Source of the DNA: Sisyra terminalis
Lineage: Eukaryota; Arthropoda; Insecta; Neuroptera; Sisyridae
Direction of reading: 5' to 3'
Length of the DNA stretch: 64,000 nucleotides
NCBI GenBank assembly: GCA_958496175.1
Contig: OY292274.1
Coordinates: 71,062,630-71,126,629 of the forward strand
Shown here: piece by piece, positions 1 through 13,600 of the stretch
How the letters are laid out: every line of letters begins with the position of its first letter
How positions within the stretch are numbered: position 1 is the first letter of the stretch
The notes under the pieces: model-generated
Databases searched by the model: none
Told to the model about the DNA's origin: nothing
Seen by the model: only the letters and a program-made list of their open reading frames with translations
Made by a program: the position numbers and the translations under genes

Positions 1-89
1 CCCTTGTGAAACTTTAATTGCTTGTGTAGGCAACCAGGTTGACATTAAAGCAACTTAAATTGCCATTATTTATTTTTTTCAAGTCTTAC

Positions 90-3000
90 AATTCTACATT
101 GAGACTTCCTCGTAAACATTCTTTTCGGACATTGAATATGATGATGGGATGATAACCAAGATCGCATATTTAACCATGCAACAGTATTAGTAGGTCGTTC
201 GCCCCCCTCATTGTGCAATAAAACTAATTCTTTTTGTGTTCTCACAGCCAAACGTTCCACTTCTTTTTCAATCTGAAAATTACACACATTAAAAATACAA
301 TCGCTATAGTATTCATTAGACTGATTCAAAAAAAAAAAATTATGAATTTTTTTTTCTTAATTTTATCGAAAATTTTGTTGGGAATGACCAAAAAAAAAAT
401 CCTGTGAAAGTTTAAGCTTTTAATATTAATATTAAGAGGCATCGCAAATTTCGATTTTCCACTTAAATAACATGGCAACAATATTCTCTGGCACTTTGAA
501 ATTTTATAGCTCACGTTGATGACGACAATATTTCGGAATGACCAACATATATTTTTGTAGAAAATTGAACGATCTACAAAAAAGGTCTCGGACAAGTTTT
601 TGATATATTTATTCCTTCAAAAGTTATTCGAGGTCAAAGTTGAACTAAAGAGAAATTTTAATATTTTTTCAATTTTTTCACGCAACCATCAATTTGATGA
701 GAAAATTTTATAGGACATTTTTTGTAGAGCACTTTTTTTCCTATAACTTATCTCTATAAAAGTTTTTGATATTTTTTACAGGTCCTAAGTTATTTGCATT
801 AAACCGAAAATTCCCTGAATTATTATATTTTAACATAAAAATTATTTTTTTTATTTTAATTAAAACTTGTAAAAACCTGTAAAAAATATCAAAAACTTAT
901 ATAGAGATAAGTTATAGAAAAAAAAATGGTCTACAAAAAATGTCCTATAAAATTTTCTCATCAAATTGATGGTTGCGTCAAAAAATTGAAAAAATATTAA
1001 AATTTCTCTTTAGTTGACCTCGAATAACTTTTGAAGGGATAAATATATCAAAAACTTGTGAGAGACCTTTTTTGTAGATCATTCAATTTTCTACGTGAAT
1101 ATTAAGGTGGTCTTTAATAGGGATGTTTTTGAACTTCTTTGCTCCCAGGGGCTGAAATGGTTGCAAATTGCTAAAGAAAAATTTCCTGAAAATTTGGGCT
1201 CTTAATATTAACTTTAAGATGGTCCGCTTTCAAACTGAAATTACTTATGGAAATAACGTGGGAAAAAATATTTTTTTCCTTAAGAATTCCATAATTCAAC
1301 GGCAAATTAATCATAAGTAACAAATCGCGTCATGTGTATTGTAAATTTAACGCTCTACAAAAAAGAGTTCTTACCATTAAAGTTGGTTAAATACCAAATA
1401 TTGTATTTGCTTTTTTTTGATCAATAATACAAATTTTGTATAAGAAATTTGATATATTTCGTAAAAATAAGTATTTACTTAATAATTATAGTTGATAATA
1501 TTAATAATTAAACTTTGATCTTGAATAACTCTTAAGCCAATAGATTTAGCGAAAAATTATAAGAGCTCTTTTTTGTAGAGCGTTAAATTTACAATAAACA
1601 TAACGTGACTAGTTACTTTCGATTTATTTGTCACTGAGTTATGGAATTTTTGAGAAAAAAATAAATTTTGTCCACGTTATTTCCGTAAGAAACGTAAGTT
1701 GGAAAGCGGACTATATTCAAGTTAATATTAAGAGCTCAAATTTTCAGGGAATTTTTCTTAACAATTTGGGAACATTTGAGCCCCTGGGAGCAAAGAAATT
1801 CAAAAACACCCCTACTAAGGACCACCCTAATGAATATACCTTGGTCATTTCGAAATATTGTCACCAACGTTAGCTATAAAATTTGCGGCACTTCTTAATA
1901 TTAAGAGCTTAAACTTTCACAGGATTTTTTTTTGGTCATTCCCAACAATATTTTCGATATAATTAAGAAAAAAAAAATCATTTTTTTTGAATCAATCTAG
2001 CATTCATTTAACAATTACTTTGCCTAGAGTTGGTTGTTTACTTCCCAGCCCTACTAATAGTATACAATCCGCTTGACGAATACAACGTTGCGTCCACACT
2101 GTATACGTTAAATCACATTGATATAAAGTTATTTTATTTTGATCTTCATGTTGCGCTAGCCAAGATGTTAATCGATACTCATTGTTGGCATCTAATATTG
2201 TATTTCCTAATACCTTACGAATCACATCGGACGTTAAACGTAAAGTTGAACCTAAAAATAATGGCTTTTTACTTTTGCCCTTGAAATTATTTTACGTTTT
2301 ACCTATTGAACATAGACAATGATATAATTCATAGGTGAAGGCAGTTAGTGGTACATCATCAGATATTGCTACAATAGCAACGGTAGAAAAATTTAACTGC
2401 ATCGGGCGACTATCAACAGCAGCGCTGTTTCGTCTTATTGGACCAATGGTAGGCTTTTGCCAGGATCCTTTAAAAAAATTTATATAGCTTTCAATTGAAA
2501 TTCAATGGTGGGAAATAAAAATACCTAAAATACGGTGGCCTAATAAATTAATCAGTCTTGTAACAACAATTGGAAATCTTAATTTAATTGCATTGAAAAG
2601 TCCTTCGGGAAGTTTTGCTAGTTCCGAATCTCTCACAGCCATCACGGTTGTGCTTCGCTTTGTTTGTGTCACCATTTCAACCTAAAAAACAATTCATTCT
2701 TAAAAGTTTCACAAAAATCATTCGACCAACTTACAATTCCGACTAAATCGCCTTTACCATATTCAGCGACCAATTCTTTTTTTCCATTACTGTGCGTAAT
2801 AACTGATCGCAACCGGCCCGATAGTACAATAAATGTGGAGTCACTTTCATCGTCTTGCCGATATACAGCTCGACCCGATTCCAGAAACACCCAGTCCAGA
2901 GCAAAGTCGACTTGGCGCACAAACGGCGATAGTCGTTTAACGACAGTGTGGGCAATGTGCAAGACGACTTTGGGCTGTTCGCGCATTATTCCGTAAAACG

Positions 3001-6000
3001 TATTCTTCGACAGCAGTGCGATGCGGGAGAAAATTTTCACGCGAATCGTAAAAAACGATGGTTCGCCTGTGAGCACTGCAAGGCCGCCGACAATTTCTCC
3101 AGGATACGACGAGTACATGTGAACCTCGTCACTACCTTCGGTAGTTTTTTGCGATATCGTCAACTGCCCTGATATTATATAAATTAAGGCCACATCCTAA
3201 GAAAAAAAAAAGTAGATATAATTACTGATGTATGGGCGTGAGAAGTTATACTTATTTGGCGTAATGTTTTCAATCCACTGTCATGGCATCATTAATAATT
3301 AGTAGTTTCTGATAACTAAAATATTATTTAATAATAAACACAAATTTTGCTTTTCATATAAAATGACAGCATGGCAGCAAAAATCGAAAACAAAAAAAGT
3401 AACCACATTCATGTGAGTGGAATACCAACATAATAAATTATCATCTCAATTTTCAACTAACGGGTTCGCAAACAACTTCATACTGTAGCATCAAAGCATC
3501 ATTTTTTGAAAAAATTCCCACTTACTAATATTTTTTTTCATAACATCGATAAACAAGTATAACTTCAAAAATCTCAATCTGATAAATTTTTCTCCTCACC
3601 TTGCTTGATTCTTCTTTCATTAAATAAGTGCCGGCTGGAACTTCTCGAATAAAAACTTTACCCTTAATCAACGAATCATCTTCCAAGTGTAATTCTCGAA
3701 CGAATGCTTCGGTTGCTATCGCTACCAATGTATCCTCGTCATATTGATCTGACGTTCTTTTACGACCAACATTTGATTGAATATCCGGAACCTAAATCAA
3801 TCACATCAAATATTTTAACACTAAATTGTTTAATCAAAATAAGATTTTTTCGCTTATACGGTGTATGCAATATATAGAATATATTGCGGTCTAATTTAAT
3901 ATAATAATATATAAAAATCATACCATAAACATAAATTTGAACACAAGTACAAAAAAAAATATGGGTGACGTATTGCCCAGATACGTATTTCGATTGCCAA
4001 GCAATCATCTTCAGTCGATCACTCCGTAACTACTTTGTGAAGATTCACAAATTAAAAGTTTCCATTGCTCATCTATGTAAAGATAACTAAGATCAAATGT
4101 CTGAACATTTAACTTGATAAATTAACATTGTAGAGGGAAAATTTTCCTTTAAAAAATGTTTTTAATCCACTGCTATAGCGTCATCCAGTAGGGCCCAAAA
4201 TGGCACATCAATTCTTAGTAGTTTGTGATAATCTAAAATATGATATAATTATAAGCATAAATTTTGCTTTTAACATCAATATCAAATCTCAATTTTAAAC
4301 TAACTGTTGTCATTGGTTTCAACTGTCATTTTGGTTTCATTCAAATGCCAATTTTTGCTGTAAATATTTCCCAGAAAGTTATTACTTTTCAAATAATAAA
4401 TTTAATTGGATCCTGTGTATACCTCCTGTGTATAAGCAACCCGAAAAGTGGCGAATTTTGAATTGGTCCATTTTGCCAGTTTATTACCGGGGAAGGTAAT
4501 TCGAAAGGGAAAGGTAATAAACTGGGAAAATGGACCAATTGAAAATTCGCCACTTTTCGGGTTGCGTACGAAGGATTCGGTGAAAATAAAGAAATTTGGG
4601 AACACCCCCACCCCCTCTCCATAACCACATCGCCAAAAATGAGAAAGACACGACTTATAAATTGAGATCAATCCGATGATTATTTTGTGAATCATCACAA
4701 AGCAGTTACGGAGTGATCCACTGAGGAAGATTGCTTGGCAATCGAAATACGTCACGAATATTTTTGTTTGAACATATGTTCAAATTTACATAAATTGAAT
4801 CGCTATATATTGTATACACTAAAGTGTTTCGGTAAAATTTAACGTACACTCGAGCCATTAGCGTTTGGCTGATCGAATTCGGGAACCATATCAGGCGTGG
4901 ATTGTAACGGATGTCCAGAGTGTCGCATCTCAACATTAGAACGTGACCGTCGATGATTGGACCCAGGTATGGCTGTCGGTTGTGAGTAACTTAACGATGG
5001 ACCCGTGTCGGAAAAATCATGATACTCGGAATTTCCTTCACCGGTTGTGGACTCGACGTACGATGGATTTTGGTCGCGACTTTCGCGTGTTTTTGACCGA
5101 ACCGGTGAACTGGAATTATTTTTTTTACGTTGATGCCCCTAAAAAAAAGTTTTAAACTAATCAGATTTCTTTTCTAAGAAAAAATAAAATAAAAGATTTT
5201 ACTTACCGGATTTACTAGCTCGGCACTGAGGCCTAAATATTCGTGCAACGCTGTAAAGGTCACGCGTTGCAATCGTACCATAATGACTTGCATAACGCGA
5301 ATAAAAATATCTGGATATTCTTGAAAAATTTCCCGAAAAGCTGACATTGGTAATCGGACAACAGTGGAATCAACAACGGCACGTGCTGACACCGTTTTGT
5401 ACGGACTTGGATGCCCCTAGACAAACACAAATAAATTTAAATCACAGCCAAAGATTATTTGCACTGGAAAATATTCAATTCTCCTGAGATTTATGTCAGG
5501 AAAAAATCTTCTTACTGTTAAAACATCCGTAAAACTAAGCAACGATGTCACGGATTCACCGGTTTTAACAACTTTTAAACATATAGTACTAGAATCTGGT
5601 CCCGTAATAAAAACATTGACTTTCCCATTTTGAACGACATAGACATTTTCATCAGGATCACCTACAAGTAATTGAACATAACAAAAATAATCACCAAACT
5701 TCCTCATTATCTCACCAATTTTAAACAAATAAGCACCGGCCGACAAATTCAATATTTCCGTGTGCTTGCACAGTTTTAGAAACACTGGCTTTTCGAAATG
5801 GCCAAACACGCGAATACTCTGCAGCATATATAGCGCATCCGGAGGCACACGTTCATCATTCGTCAAATCTTCTTCAAGATATTCGGCCGGTGGTTCCAAA
5901 ACCTAAAACCCAAAAAAGTAAAAAATGTTAATTGCAGTTTTAGTATGCGTTTTTTTTTCTAATACAAACTTTCAATTGCACCGGAGTGTTTTCTTTTTTC

Positions 6001-9000
6001 AGTTGCAACAATCTGCGTGCAAAACGCATCACCATTTTTCTTTTGCGCCCCTGCGTGCCCCGCATTTCGCCCGATATCGAACGCACTTTGCGAAGCATTT
6101 TCCGTCCGTAAAATAGAACTTTGTCTCGTTTTCGAAATCTTGGTCGCGGCGCATTTGAGGCGGATGGTTCGTGTACAGCTAAAATAAAAATTCAATGATT
6201 ATTTTCTAAATTTTCAATCGTATTAATAATTAAAACTTTTTGCTGTTTAAAAATTGGGAAACTTTTTCAGAAAACTAACAAATTCTGGATGTTCTTGAAA
6301 AACCTGACAAAAGGACTTTACATCCTATTCTGGATAAAAAATGAAGATCCATACCAGACGAAAATATAAATATATCGTTATAAAAAAACATTTACTTATA
6401 CAACTTTGATAATAACGAAAGAATTTTTTAATCATTTCATATATAACATTTACACTTTATCACCTTAGTTAACATTGTTCAAATAAATTACATTAATTAT
6501 TGAAACATTTCAGACGTTTAAAATCCCATTATAAATAAAAAAAATTCTACAAATTACTTTGGAAAAATATACTTTTAACATTATCAATTTAATTTTATTC
6601 TTACTCTTTTGCATATAAATGGAGGGATATTTAAATTATTAATCGGTGCAATAATTCCATAAACTATGAAACTTTTATTTTATAAATGTGCTTATCTATT
6701 TTATCATCACAATACTAGAAGAATTAACTTTACCACTCTTCAAAACACAGGGTTACTTAAAACAGCGGGTAGGCAACCCACATCACATATGTGATGCAAA
6801 GTTGCCTATACATTTGTATATGAAAAAGTTGTTTAATGATTGAGAAAAAAATACGATTAAATCATTTTAATTTTAAATATTTTTGATATTAGAGTTCATT
6901 TACCAATTAAATGAAACACTGGCTGGATAATCAAAATATAGGTCATCAGTTTTTTAAGCTAAAATAACATTCAAAACTTGTATTAAACATTAAAGATCAA
7001 AATTACCCATTTTTTTTTGGGCTGTTAATGTCCAAAGAGATTATATATATATACTTTAATTTAATTATAATTACTTTTGAATCACCCCTCGTAACAGACT
7101 AGGAACCTCAAACTATGAGTCATTTGAAAATCAATGCGGTCACAAATGTTACATTTATATTTTCCAATTTTAATACTTTTCTAATAATTTGTTCAAATTA
7201 ATTTGTTAATTGACATTAACAAATTAATTATACATTGTTAATGACAAATCATATATTACACGTAATCAAAGTTCAGCCAAATGCCAACAAAACACTTAAT
7301 TTGTAATAAATAACAATGAACACATTCTTGGTTCCTTTGAGATACAACAAAGCCTCATCTTAACTTAATTTTCTACACATAATAACTAAGTTAAAGCAAC
7401 AATTACAAGCAACAATAGTACAGGAAAATCATATCCTAAACATATGTCAATGAAAATGTTTTTCCTGTGCACATTGTCACAGATAAGAAAATAAAATGCA
7501 ATTACCTTTGAGATACCATTTTCTGTACCAAACGGCAACCGATGTGATAACAATGACAGTGAGAGCCGAAAGCACCAAAAACAAAGCCTGCAAATAAAAT
7601 AGGAAATAATCAGACATTGTAAAATTTAGTTAAGTCGTTTATAACGTAATAATGGCAAATAATAAACAAAATCATAAACATGTTATCAATAAACGTTTGT
7701 TCCGTCTCAACCCACTGAGAATGTATAATTTGTTCAACTGAGAAAAACTGATAAATACAAAATTATAATTTATAAATAATATGAATCTTTGGAGGTCAAA
7801 TAATGTGTAACGTATTTGTGGAGTTTCACTCTACCACAACAATATTGCGGAAAATTTTTTTATAAAGACTTGAAAGAAATTAAGTATGTATACTATAAAG
7901 GCCAGTTTACCAGAGCTAACATGCGAGTTTTACTCACGTTGTCCTTTTCAATCTAGTACAATATAAATTTTCCATCATTGTTGTAGACTATTAAATCCAA
8001 AAGTTTTCCTCAAAATTTTTACCAATATTCTTTTGCCACAAATTAGTCAAGATGTGGCGCCGCCAAAAGTGTTTCTGAGGTACTAACTATACTACCATAC
8101 ACTAGTTAGTACTCTGTAGACAACAGTGGCGGCGCCACATTTACATTTCCCATCATGCATTGCCAAATTGCCTTAAGTTTTTATGGCGACCATGACGGCA
8201 TTTGCCGACAAAATTTAAACATAATAACAATACTGCAGTTTAGAGATAATATATTTTAATTAAAAGACCATATTTGCATTATAAAAACTAATTTTGTTGA
8301 AAAAATATCACGAGCTAAGTTTGCCGAAAGTGTTACGAAAAAATTATTCAGGTTATGTAAAAACGCACGTGGTGGATAACTTAACAGAAATGATTGCCGT
8401 TAAAAATATGAAAAAATTTCGATGCACTCGAAATTTAAATAGCAAAATATATCGTTGACCTTTGGTAAATTGTATTTTAAATAGAAACTTCCTATTAATT
8501 TTTTTTTTCAGGTAATTCAAGGAAATAACCTAATTGGTATAGAAAGGACATCTACTGACTCTATACAAAACTAAGCCAATTTCAAATATGCGGGAATTTG
8601 AATACGATTTTCTAATCCGACCATATTTTAATTATAAAACCAATTTTGTTGAAAAAATATCAAAAACTAAGTTTACCAGAAGTGTTACGAAGAAATTATT
8701 CAGGTTATGTAAAAACGCACGTGGTGGATAATTGAACAGAAATGATTGCCATTAAAAATATGAAGAAATTTCGATATACTCGAAATTTAAATAGCAAGAT
8801 ATATCGTTGATCTTTGGTAAATTGTATTTTAAATAGAAACTTCGTATTAATTAATTTTTTTCAGGTAATTCAAGGAAATAACCTAAATGGTATAGAAAGG
8901 ACATCTACTGACTCTATACAAAACTAAGCCAATTTCAAAATTTGCGGGAATTTTAAATCAAACAGGAATGCTGCCAAACCTTGGATTATGATTTTATAAT

Positions 9001-9466
9001 CCGGTGGATACGTAAAAGAAAAACTAAAACACCTTTCCAGATAAGCTTGGATTAAAAATTTCTTTTTCAGCAGTACTAAAACTAGTTGTATAAAATTCGA
9101 AAAGGAACATGTGCCAACTTTAGTTAACCTGATTAGATTCGACCAATTGATTTTATCCATGTTAAAAAGTGAAAATCTCGCGTTGCAGTCTTGCAGCATT
9201 GTAAATCGACCTGCACGACAAAGATCAGTTAGTTGTAAGATTTGTTATGAATTAAAAAAAAAAAAACTCAAGGTTTTTGTTGCAAAATCTATTTACATAA
9301 TCATTGAACTATTTATTGACTAATTAACCATTTGGAAATATTTAAAAAAAAACGACACACTTACCTGTTGCAAAGAGAATGTCTGGACAATTTTGTCGTA
9401 CCATTCCTTTGAATCCAACGGTCCAAATTTTCCACTTATACTATTGATAAGTTCTATGACATCCAT
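90..9466 (-). CDS. sws: Swiss cheese / neuropathy target esterase (PNPLA6/7 family), 3' part off window
   Basis: Thirteen in-frame exons (minus strand, 5' to 3'): 9365-9466, 7506-7587, 5970-6178, 5716-5902, 5516-5661, 5207-5416, 4848-5138, 3600-3791, 2735-3196, 2525-2681, 2303-2467, 2019-2251, 90-272; 873 codons, continuing past the left edge. The start reads MDVIEL, as in fly sws. Exon 2 encodes the single N-terminal membrane anchor ([19 protein letters not shown]). Exon 3 is very basic ([13 protein letters not shown]). Exons 4-6 form the first cyclic-nucleotide-binding-like domain ([23 protein letters not shown]). Exon 7 is a Ser/Pro-rich linker. Exons 8-10 form the second and third such domains ([52 protein letters not shown]). 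Exons 11-13 match the segment just before the patatin domain ([21 protein letters not shown]). The patatin GxSxG/DG(G/A) catalytic dyad is not in the window. In flies the protein is an ER phosphatidylcholine lysophospholipase needed for neuron-glia integrity. Introns hold several foldback transposons. Identity is very secure; individual junctions slightly less so. Confidence 0.96.
317..1999. mobile_element. Foldback/hAT-like element, copy 1 (intron of sws)
   Basis: The ends read TAGACTGATTCA... and ...TGAATCAATCTA and are inverted. Flanking octamers GTATTCAT (309-316) and GCATTCAT (2000-2007) look like an 8-bp target duplication with one mismatch. Almost the whole element is two inverted arms (about 317-795 and 873-1999) around a ~75-bp centre. 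The right arm is interrupted by a nested element. No coding capacity is seen. Related copies lie at 34163-35044 and 43487-44474. Confidence 0.85.
1103..1830. mobile_element. Nested MITE inside foldback copy 1
   Basis: A 728-bp inverted-repeat element begins TAAGGTGGTC and ends GACCACCCTAA. It is flanked by TGAATAT on both sides (1096-1102 and 1831-1837). The arms share the segment around GCTCCCAGGGGCTGAAATGG / GAGCCCCTGGGAGC. Copies 2 and 3 of the host element lack it and read straight through (TTCTACAAGAATATA), which confirms an insertion. Confidence 0.8.
3859..4823. mobile_element. Foldback element in sws intron
   Basis: Inverted arms at about 3859-4053 and 4688-4823 share GACGTA..TATTTCGATTGCCAAGCAATC and GATCACTCCGTAACT. 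The interior contains a second, nested palindrome (4433-4567). A diverged direct repeat also links 3260-3470 with 4150-4310 (AATCCACTG, TTTTGCTTTT, CTCAATTTT.AACTAAC), so the intron has been built by more than one event. Confidence 0.7.
4433..4567. repeat. Near-perfect 55-60-bp palindrome
   Basis: Arms 4433-4492 and 4513-4567 are inverted copies (GCAACCCGAAAAGTGGCGAA / TTCGCCACTTTTCGGGTTGC) with a ~20-bp loop. It lies in the middle of the larger foldback. Confidence 0.85.
6179..7505 (-). other. sws intron 2, no gene
   Basis: AT-rich intron. The only structure seen is a short palindrome near 6778-6818 (AGGCAAC...ACATATGTGAT...GTTGCCT) and an AT-rich inverted repeat around 7190-7255 (TTAATTTGTTAAT / ATTAACAAATTAA). 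No coding signal. Confidence 0.5.
8052..8140. mobile_element. 89-bp palindromic MITE in sws intron 1
   Basis: Perfect 14-bp inverted ends ATGTGGCGCCGCCA / TGGCGGCGCCACAT enclose a second inverted pair, GTACTAACTA / TAGTTAGTAC. Its GC-rich ends stand out from the AT-rich intron. Confidence 0.7.
8268..8945. repeat. Tandem duplication, about 353-bp unit x 2
   Basis: The segment beginning CCATATTT at 8268 recurs at 8621 with the same internal order (TTATTCAGGTTATGTAAAAA, ACGCACGTGGTGGATAA, GGTATAGAAAGGACATCTAC). The copies differ at scattered sites. It lies in intron 1 of sws, and no coding role is seen. Confidence 0.8.
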
Positions 9467-10657
9467 TATTAATTAATTCAAATAAATGTAATATCATGCC
9501 TTTGGTTTAGATTTTCCACAACAATAGAGTCGGACTGCGTTGTACAAATATCGTAATTATTTAGGAAGTAGAAAACTTTTGTTCTTAGACATTATTTTAA
9601 ATCGAAAAACTTTTTTTTATTTATATAGCTGCAATAATCAGATAAAAAAAAACCTTTTATAGTGCCTTTGTTATTACTAAATGTTTACAATGGGTATATC
9701 GAACTGCTCGTAATTATCATACTTTGACCTACGCCCAATTTTGACTATTTGTTATCACAAGAATAGAATGTCGAGGATAGTTTTATTAATCTATTTATTT
9801 TTTTTAATTTAATAATGTTTAAAGAAAGAATATTATATAGTGCGGTCGTCAATTAAACACAAATCTGTTAATCAAATTCAATTAATTTCATTGAAAAAAC
9901 TAATGTCATTTAAATATTTTTACTACATTGAACTTGAAGACGTTTGTTAGTTGGACTTTACATGATATTTTTCTGATTATTGCGTTTATCATTTAAATTT
10001 TTACACATTTTTTTCACAAAATTATCACATAAACATTTTCGCCTTGAAATTGATTGATATTTTGCCAACAATTTCGCCAACTTAATTTGACGATGCATAA
10101 TGTGACTAGGTTTTCGCGTATATTAAAATAGCTTATGGGCTTTGGAACCATATAGTTGTAAATTGATTTGTTTGGTTGGCACACTTTATTGATCCGTATA
10201 TTATGTTCATGTATGTTATGAATATAAACATATATGAAACTAGAGTCATTAAGTCAGGAGAAAATGCGATACTAAACAGAAAGGATAGAAAGAGATACGA
10301 TAACTTAGTACCATTGAAATTTTATACATTACGCATAGTTTTTATCGTACTAATATATATATTTCTCTTTTTAACACATGTTGACACATGTCAGATCTAT
10401 TATATGTTTTTAATCATGAAGGGGCTTGAATATTTTGAATTACTTATTTTCAACGGTTGCAATTTTTCAAAATGCATATAATATTAATATTAAAAATAAA
10501 ATGCAATTAATATCTTTGTGAATAGAAAAAGATCTTCTATTCATTAACCTATACGGTTTAAATCTTACATTTCTCAGGTATTTATAATGAAGATATTTTA
10601 ATTTCTTCTATAACAGTCTTACATTTTTTTTTTCAGTTACCTACAAACGATTGAAAA
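9467..10657. promoter_or_regulatory. Intergenic region between divergent sws and CAP-G
   Basis: It holds the 5' ends of both genes, and a 3' splice acceptor at 10635-10636 marks a non-coding first exon of CAP-G upstream. No core promoter motif could be assigned with confidence. The open frames here are short and AT-driven. Confidence 0.4.
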
Positions 10658-13600
10658 ATGAGTCAATTGAGTCAAACATTTTCTACAACCCAAAGCACAT
10701 CATCGATAGGAACGAGTAATATCAATCCAGAAGTTATGGAAATATTTAATAATGTACAAAAATTGTCTACCCGAATAGAGAGGCGAATTCATTTCCGAAA
10801 GTTACAAATATTATTCAAAGAAGTATGCAATTCTAGAATAATGTATTACATATCCATTGTACAATGGTATTTTCTTTTTAGATACCAATCAGAGAATTTT
10901 ACGCGTCCATCAAACAATGTTTAACGTTACTGTTTTCGCATTCGCCCTCCAAACATACATTCAATGTAATCAACTTTGTTGCTCTGTTTTGCGAGAAGTT
11001 ACAATATTCAAAGAGTGAAAAAATTCATCCGTTCATACTGAAAGTTTTTCGATTTTTAATCAAAGTATGTAGTGCCAAATGGTAATGTCGGAAATGTACA
11101 GAATAAAATCATAGAGATGAACATTTAACTATGCACGATTCAAATTATATTTAACAAATATTAGTACAATTACTCAGATATTGTGCGACCGGAAATCCAA
11201 AGTATCCGAAGAAAATTTACAGAAGATATCAATGTTTCGAATGTACAAAAAAGTACTTCATCTCTTTGATTTTTTATCAGTTTAATTTTATACGCTAACA
11301 TCGATTATTTTTTTAAGGAAATAGAAACAATAATGAACGCTAAAAGTCGCTATTTGAGCTGTTTACTTTTTCATAAAATTTTAAAAACTCTACCAAGAAC
11401 GGCTTCGTACAATGAGGATTTGTACTATAAAATACGTGATACTATGCTAGTGCGATTAAGAGTAAGTAAAACTTATGATCTCTGGTCTATAATACTAATT
11501 AACATTAAGAAACCAATCCTCCAGAAGTTGGGGCTGTCCATTCCTCATTGGGACCAGTACAAGTGGTTCTTTTTTCAAATTAATCTATAATGAAAATGAA
11601 ATATATTTTAACGAAAATCACAAAGGAAGAAACCCAAACACTCATTCGGAAATTCTCCTTCTGTTGATCCTGCTACCCACGAATTTTTTTTTTTTTTTCT
11701 AAAAATTTCAAAAAAATCTATGATATACTCTGTAAAATAATCTAAAGCCTCGCGTTGGTTTCACGTGTCTAGCTTAATTAGTTTTTGAGGTATATAATTT
11801 TGAAAAATTGCCATATGCGGGGGACATTTTTGCCAATATCTCCAGGTCAAACATAAGTTAACATAAGTTTCGACTTAGATTTCTATTTGGGGGCCAACTC
11901 ACCATGTGGATCCTGCTAGACCCTTTCTTTTGCCTGTAGTAACCACAATACAAAACTAAAAGTGTTTATTTTTTTGCAGAATGTTTCCGGAGTGGTTCGA
12001 GCGACTGCAGCAAATATCTTACACTATTTCCAAAACATTGACAATCCGGAGGATTGCATCAAAAAAGCATTTCTCTATCATTTGATTGATCCAAACGCGA
12101 ACGTACGTCAGTCGATTTTGAAGAATTTGGCTAGAGACTATAAAATCATTCCACATGTTATCGACCGACTTTTCGACGTAAAAGAACGTGTACAATATGA
12201 AGCGTATGAATTTCTGTCATTCTTCAGTTATAAAACGTTTAAAATACACCAAAGACATGTTATTCTAAAAAACGGACTACAACACGAGTCGGAGAAAATA
12301 AAAACGTTTGTCGAAAATAAGCTGGTGCAAGCGTGGCTCGATTCGGATGATTCGATTTTTACGATTCTATCATCGTTGGTATTGGACGCTGATAGTAAGC
12401 ATATTGAAAAAAGTACGCACGTTTGTGAATTGTTGCTAAATGTTTATTTTAATAGTCAACCGTTGCAAAAGTCCATCGAAGAATTAGTGTTGGACGTAAA
12501 TAGAACTGTTCCTCTTGATAATATAACGTACGAAAGAATTACCTATTGGCGATATTTAATCGCTCATATCAGTGAAAATGATATTTTACATGATACTCTA
12601 CCAGATTTGAAATTATTTTGCGACTATATTCGAGAATATATGATCAATTTGTTGGAACACAGTCAAGAAAATAATTCAGAAAGTCTACAACAAATGATCT
12701 TATTGCAACTGTTTGAAATTTTAAACTATTTTGATTTTACTGAAACCTACAGCAGTGAATACACAAAGCATACACTAACGTATATTTTTACGAACGAGAA
12801 AATTTCTGAAGAAATTGCCAACAGAATGATGGACGTTTATGTGAAAATTGTTCCGGTCGTTAGTGAACGTATCACTTCTGTAATAGCTATCGTTACCAAT
12901 TTAAGTGATTCAGAAGTGGAAATTGTTGAGTTATCAGATTATAAATTGAATTGGAGGACGAATAAATTGGGTGAGATTCGGACGCAAAAGTTATTGGTCA
13001 ACGCTGAAATTGAAACGGCTATGAAATTTAAAGATTGGGATCAACTTTATCAGTTGAAAAGTAAACTCGACGATTTGACGACCAAAGAGGACAAATATAA
13101 TGCACAATTGGATTCGGAACTAATGATGAGTGAAGAGGAACGATATTGTCAAGGATTGAAAGTAATTGCATCGTTATTGAACAGTGCCAAACCAATAGCA
13201 GTCAATTCTGAATTGCAGGCTTTATATAAACATTTCATTAAAGAAAAAATTGAATATAATTCTTTAAACGAGAAAACTATCTTAGCAATCAAATGTTCGA
13301 TACGGTTATCACTTTTCGATGGAAACATAGCCAAGACTGTCATACCAATGCTCTTTGTACAATTATTTATTTCTCGTCCCATGGAAAATGAAAATCAACA
13401 ACTTATTCTAACATGTCTAGTAGGAATAGTTGATCTTTTGCATTTGTATGGGCTACGTTATTTCCCGGAAAGTCAAGAAAACAATGTAGATGCACCAGAT
13501 TGTGAATTGGATACAAATAATCAATTCGAAAAGATCGACCAACAAATCCTCTCCAATGAGTTAATTGCACTGATCATTTATTATTTTAAACATGACAATT

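Noticed and set aside
1..13. Similarity of the first bases (CCCTTGTGAAACT) to the foldback at 45241
   Set aside because: Only about a dozen bases match and the following sequence differs; chance in AT-rich DNA is likely.
326..595. Open frames in the foldback arms (326-595, 44208-44506 and others)
   Set aside because: They mirror each other between arms and copies because the DNA is inverted-repeat; none resembles a transposase.
8924..9199. 91-codon minus-strand open frame in sws intron 1
   Set aside because: Overlaps the end of a tandem duplication, is low in complexity, and lies inside an intron with no splice sites that would include it.
10176..10481. 101-codon open frame upstream of CAP-G
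   Set aside because: Composition is that of translated AT-rich DNA, with no homology recognised, no splice context, and a position in the divergent promoter region.
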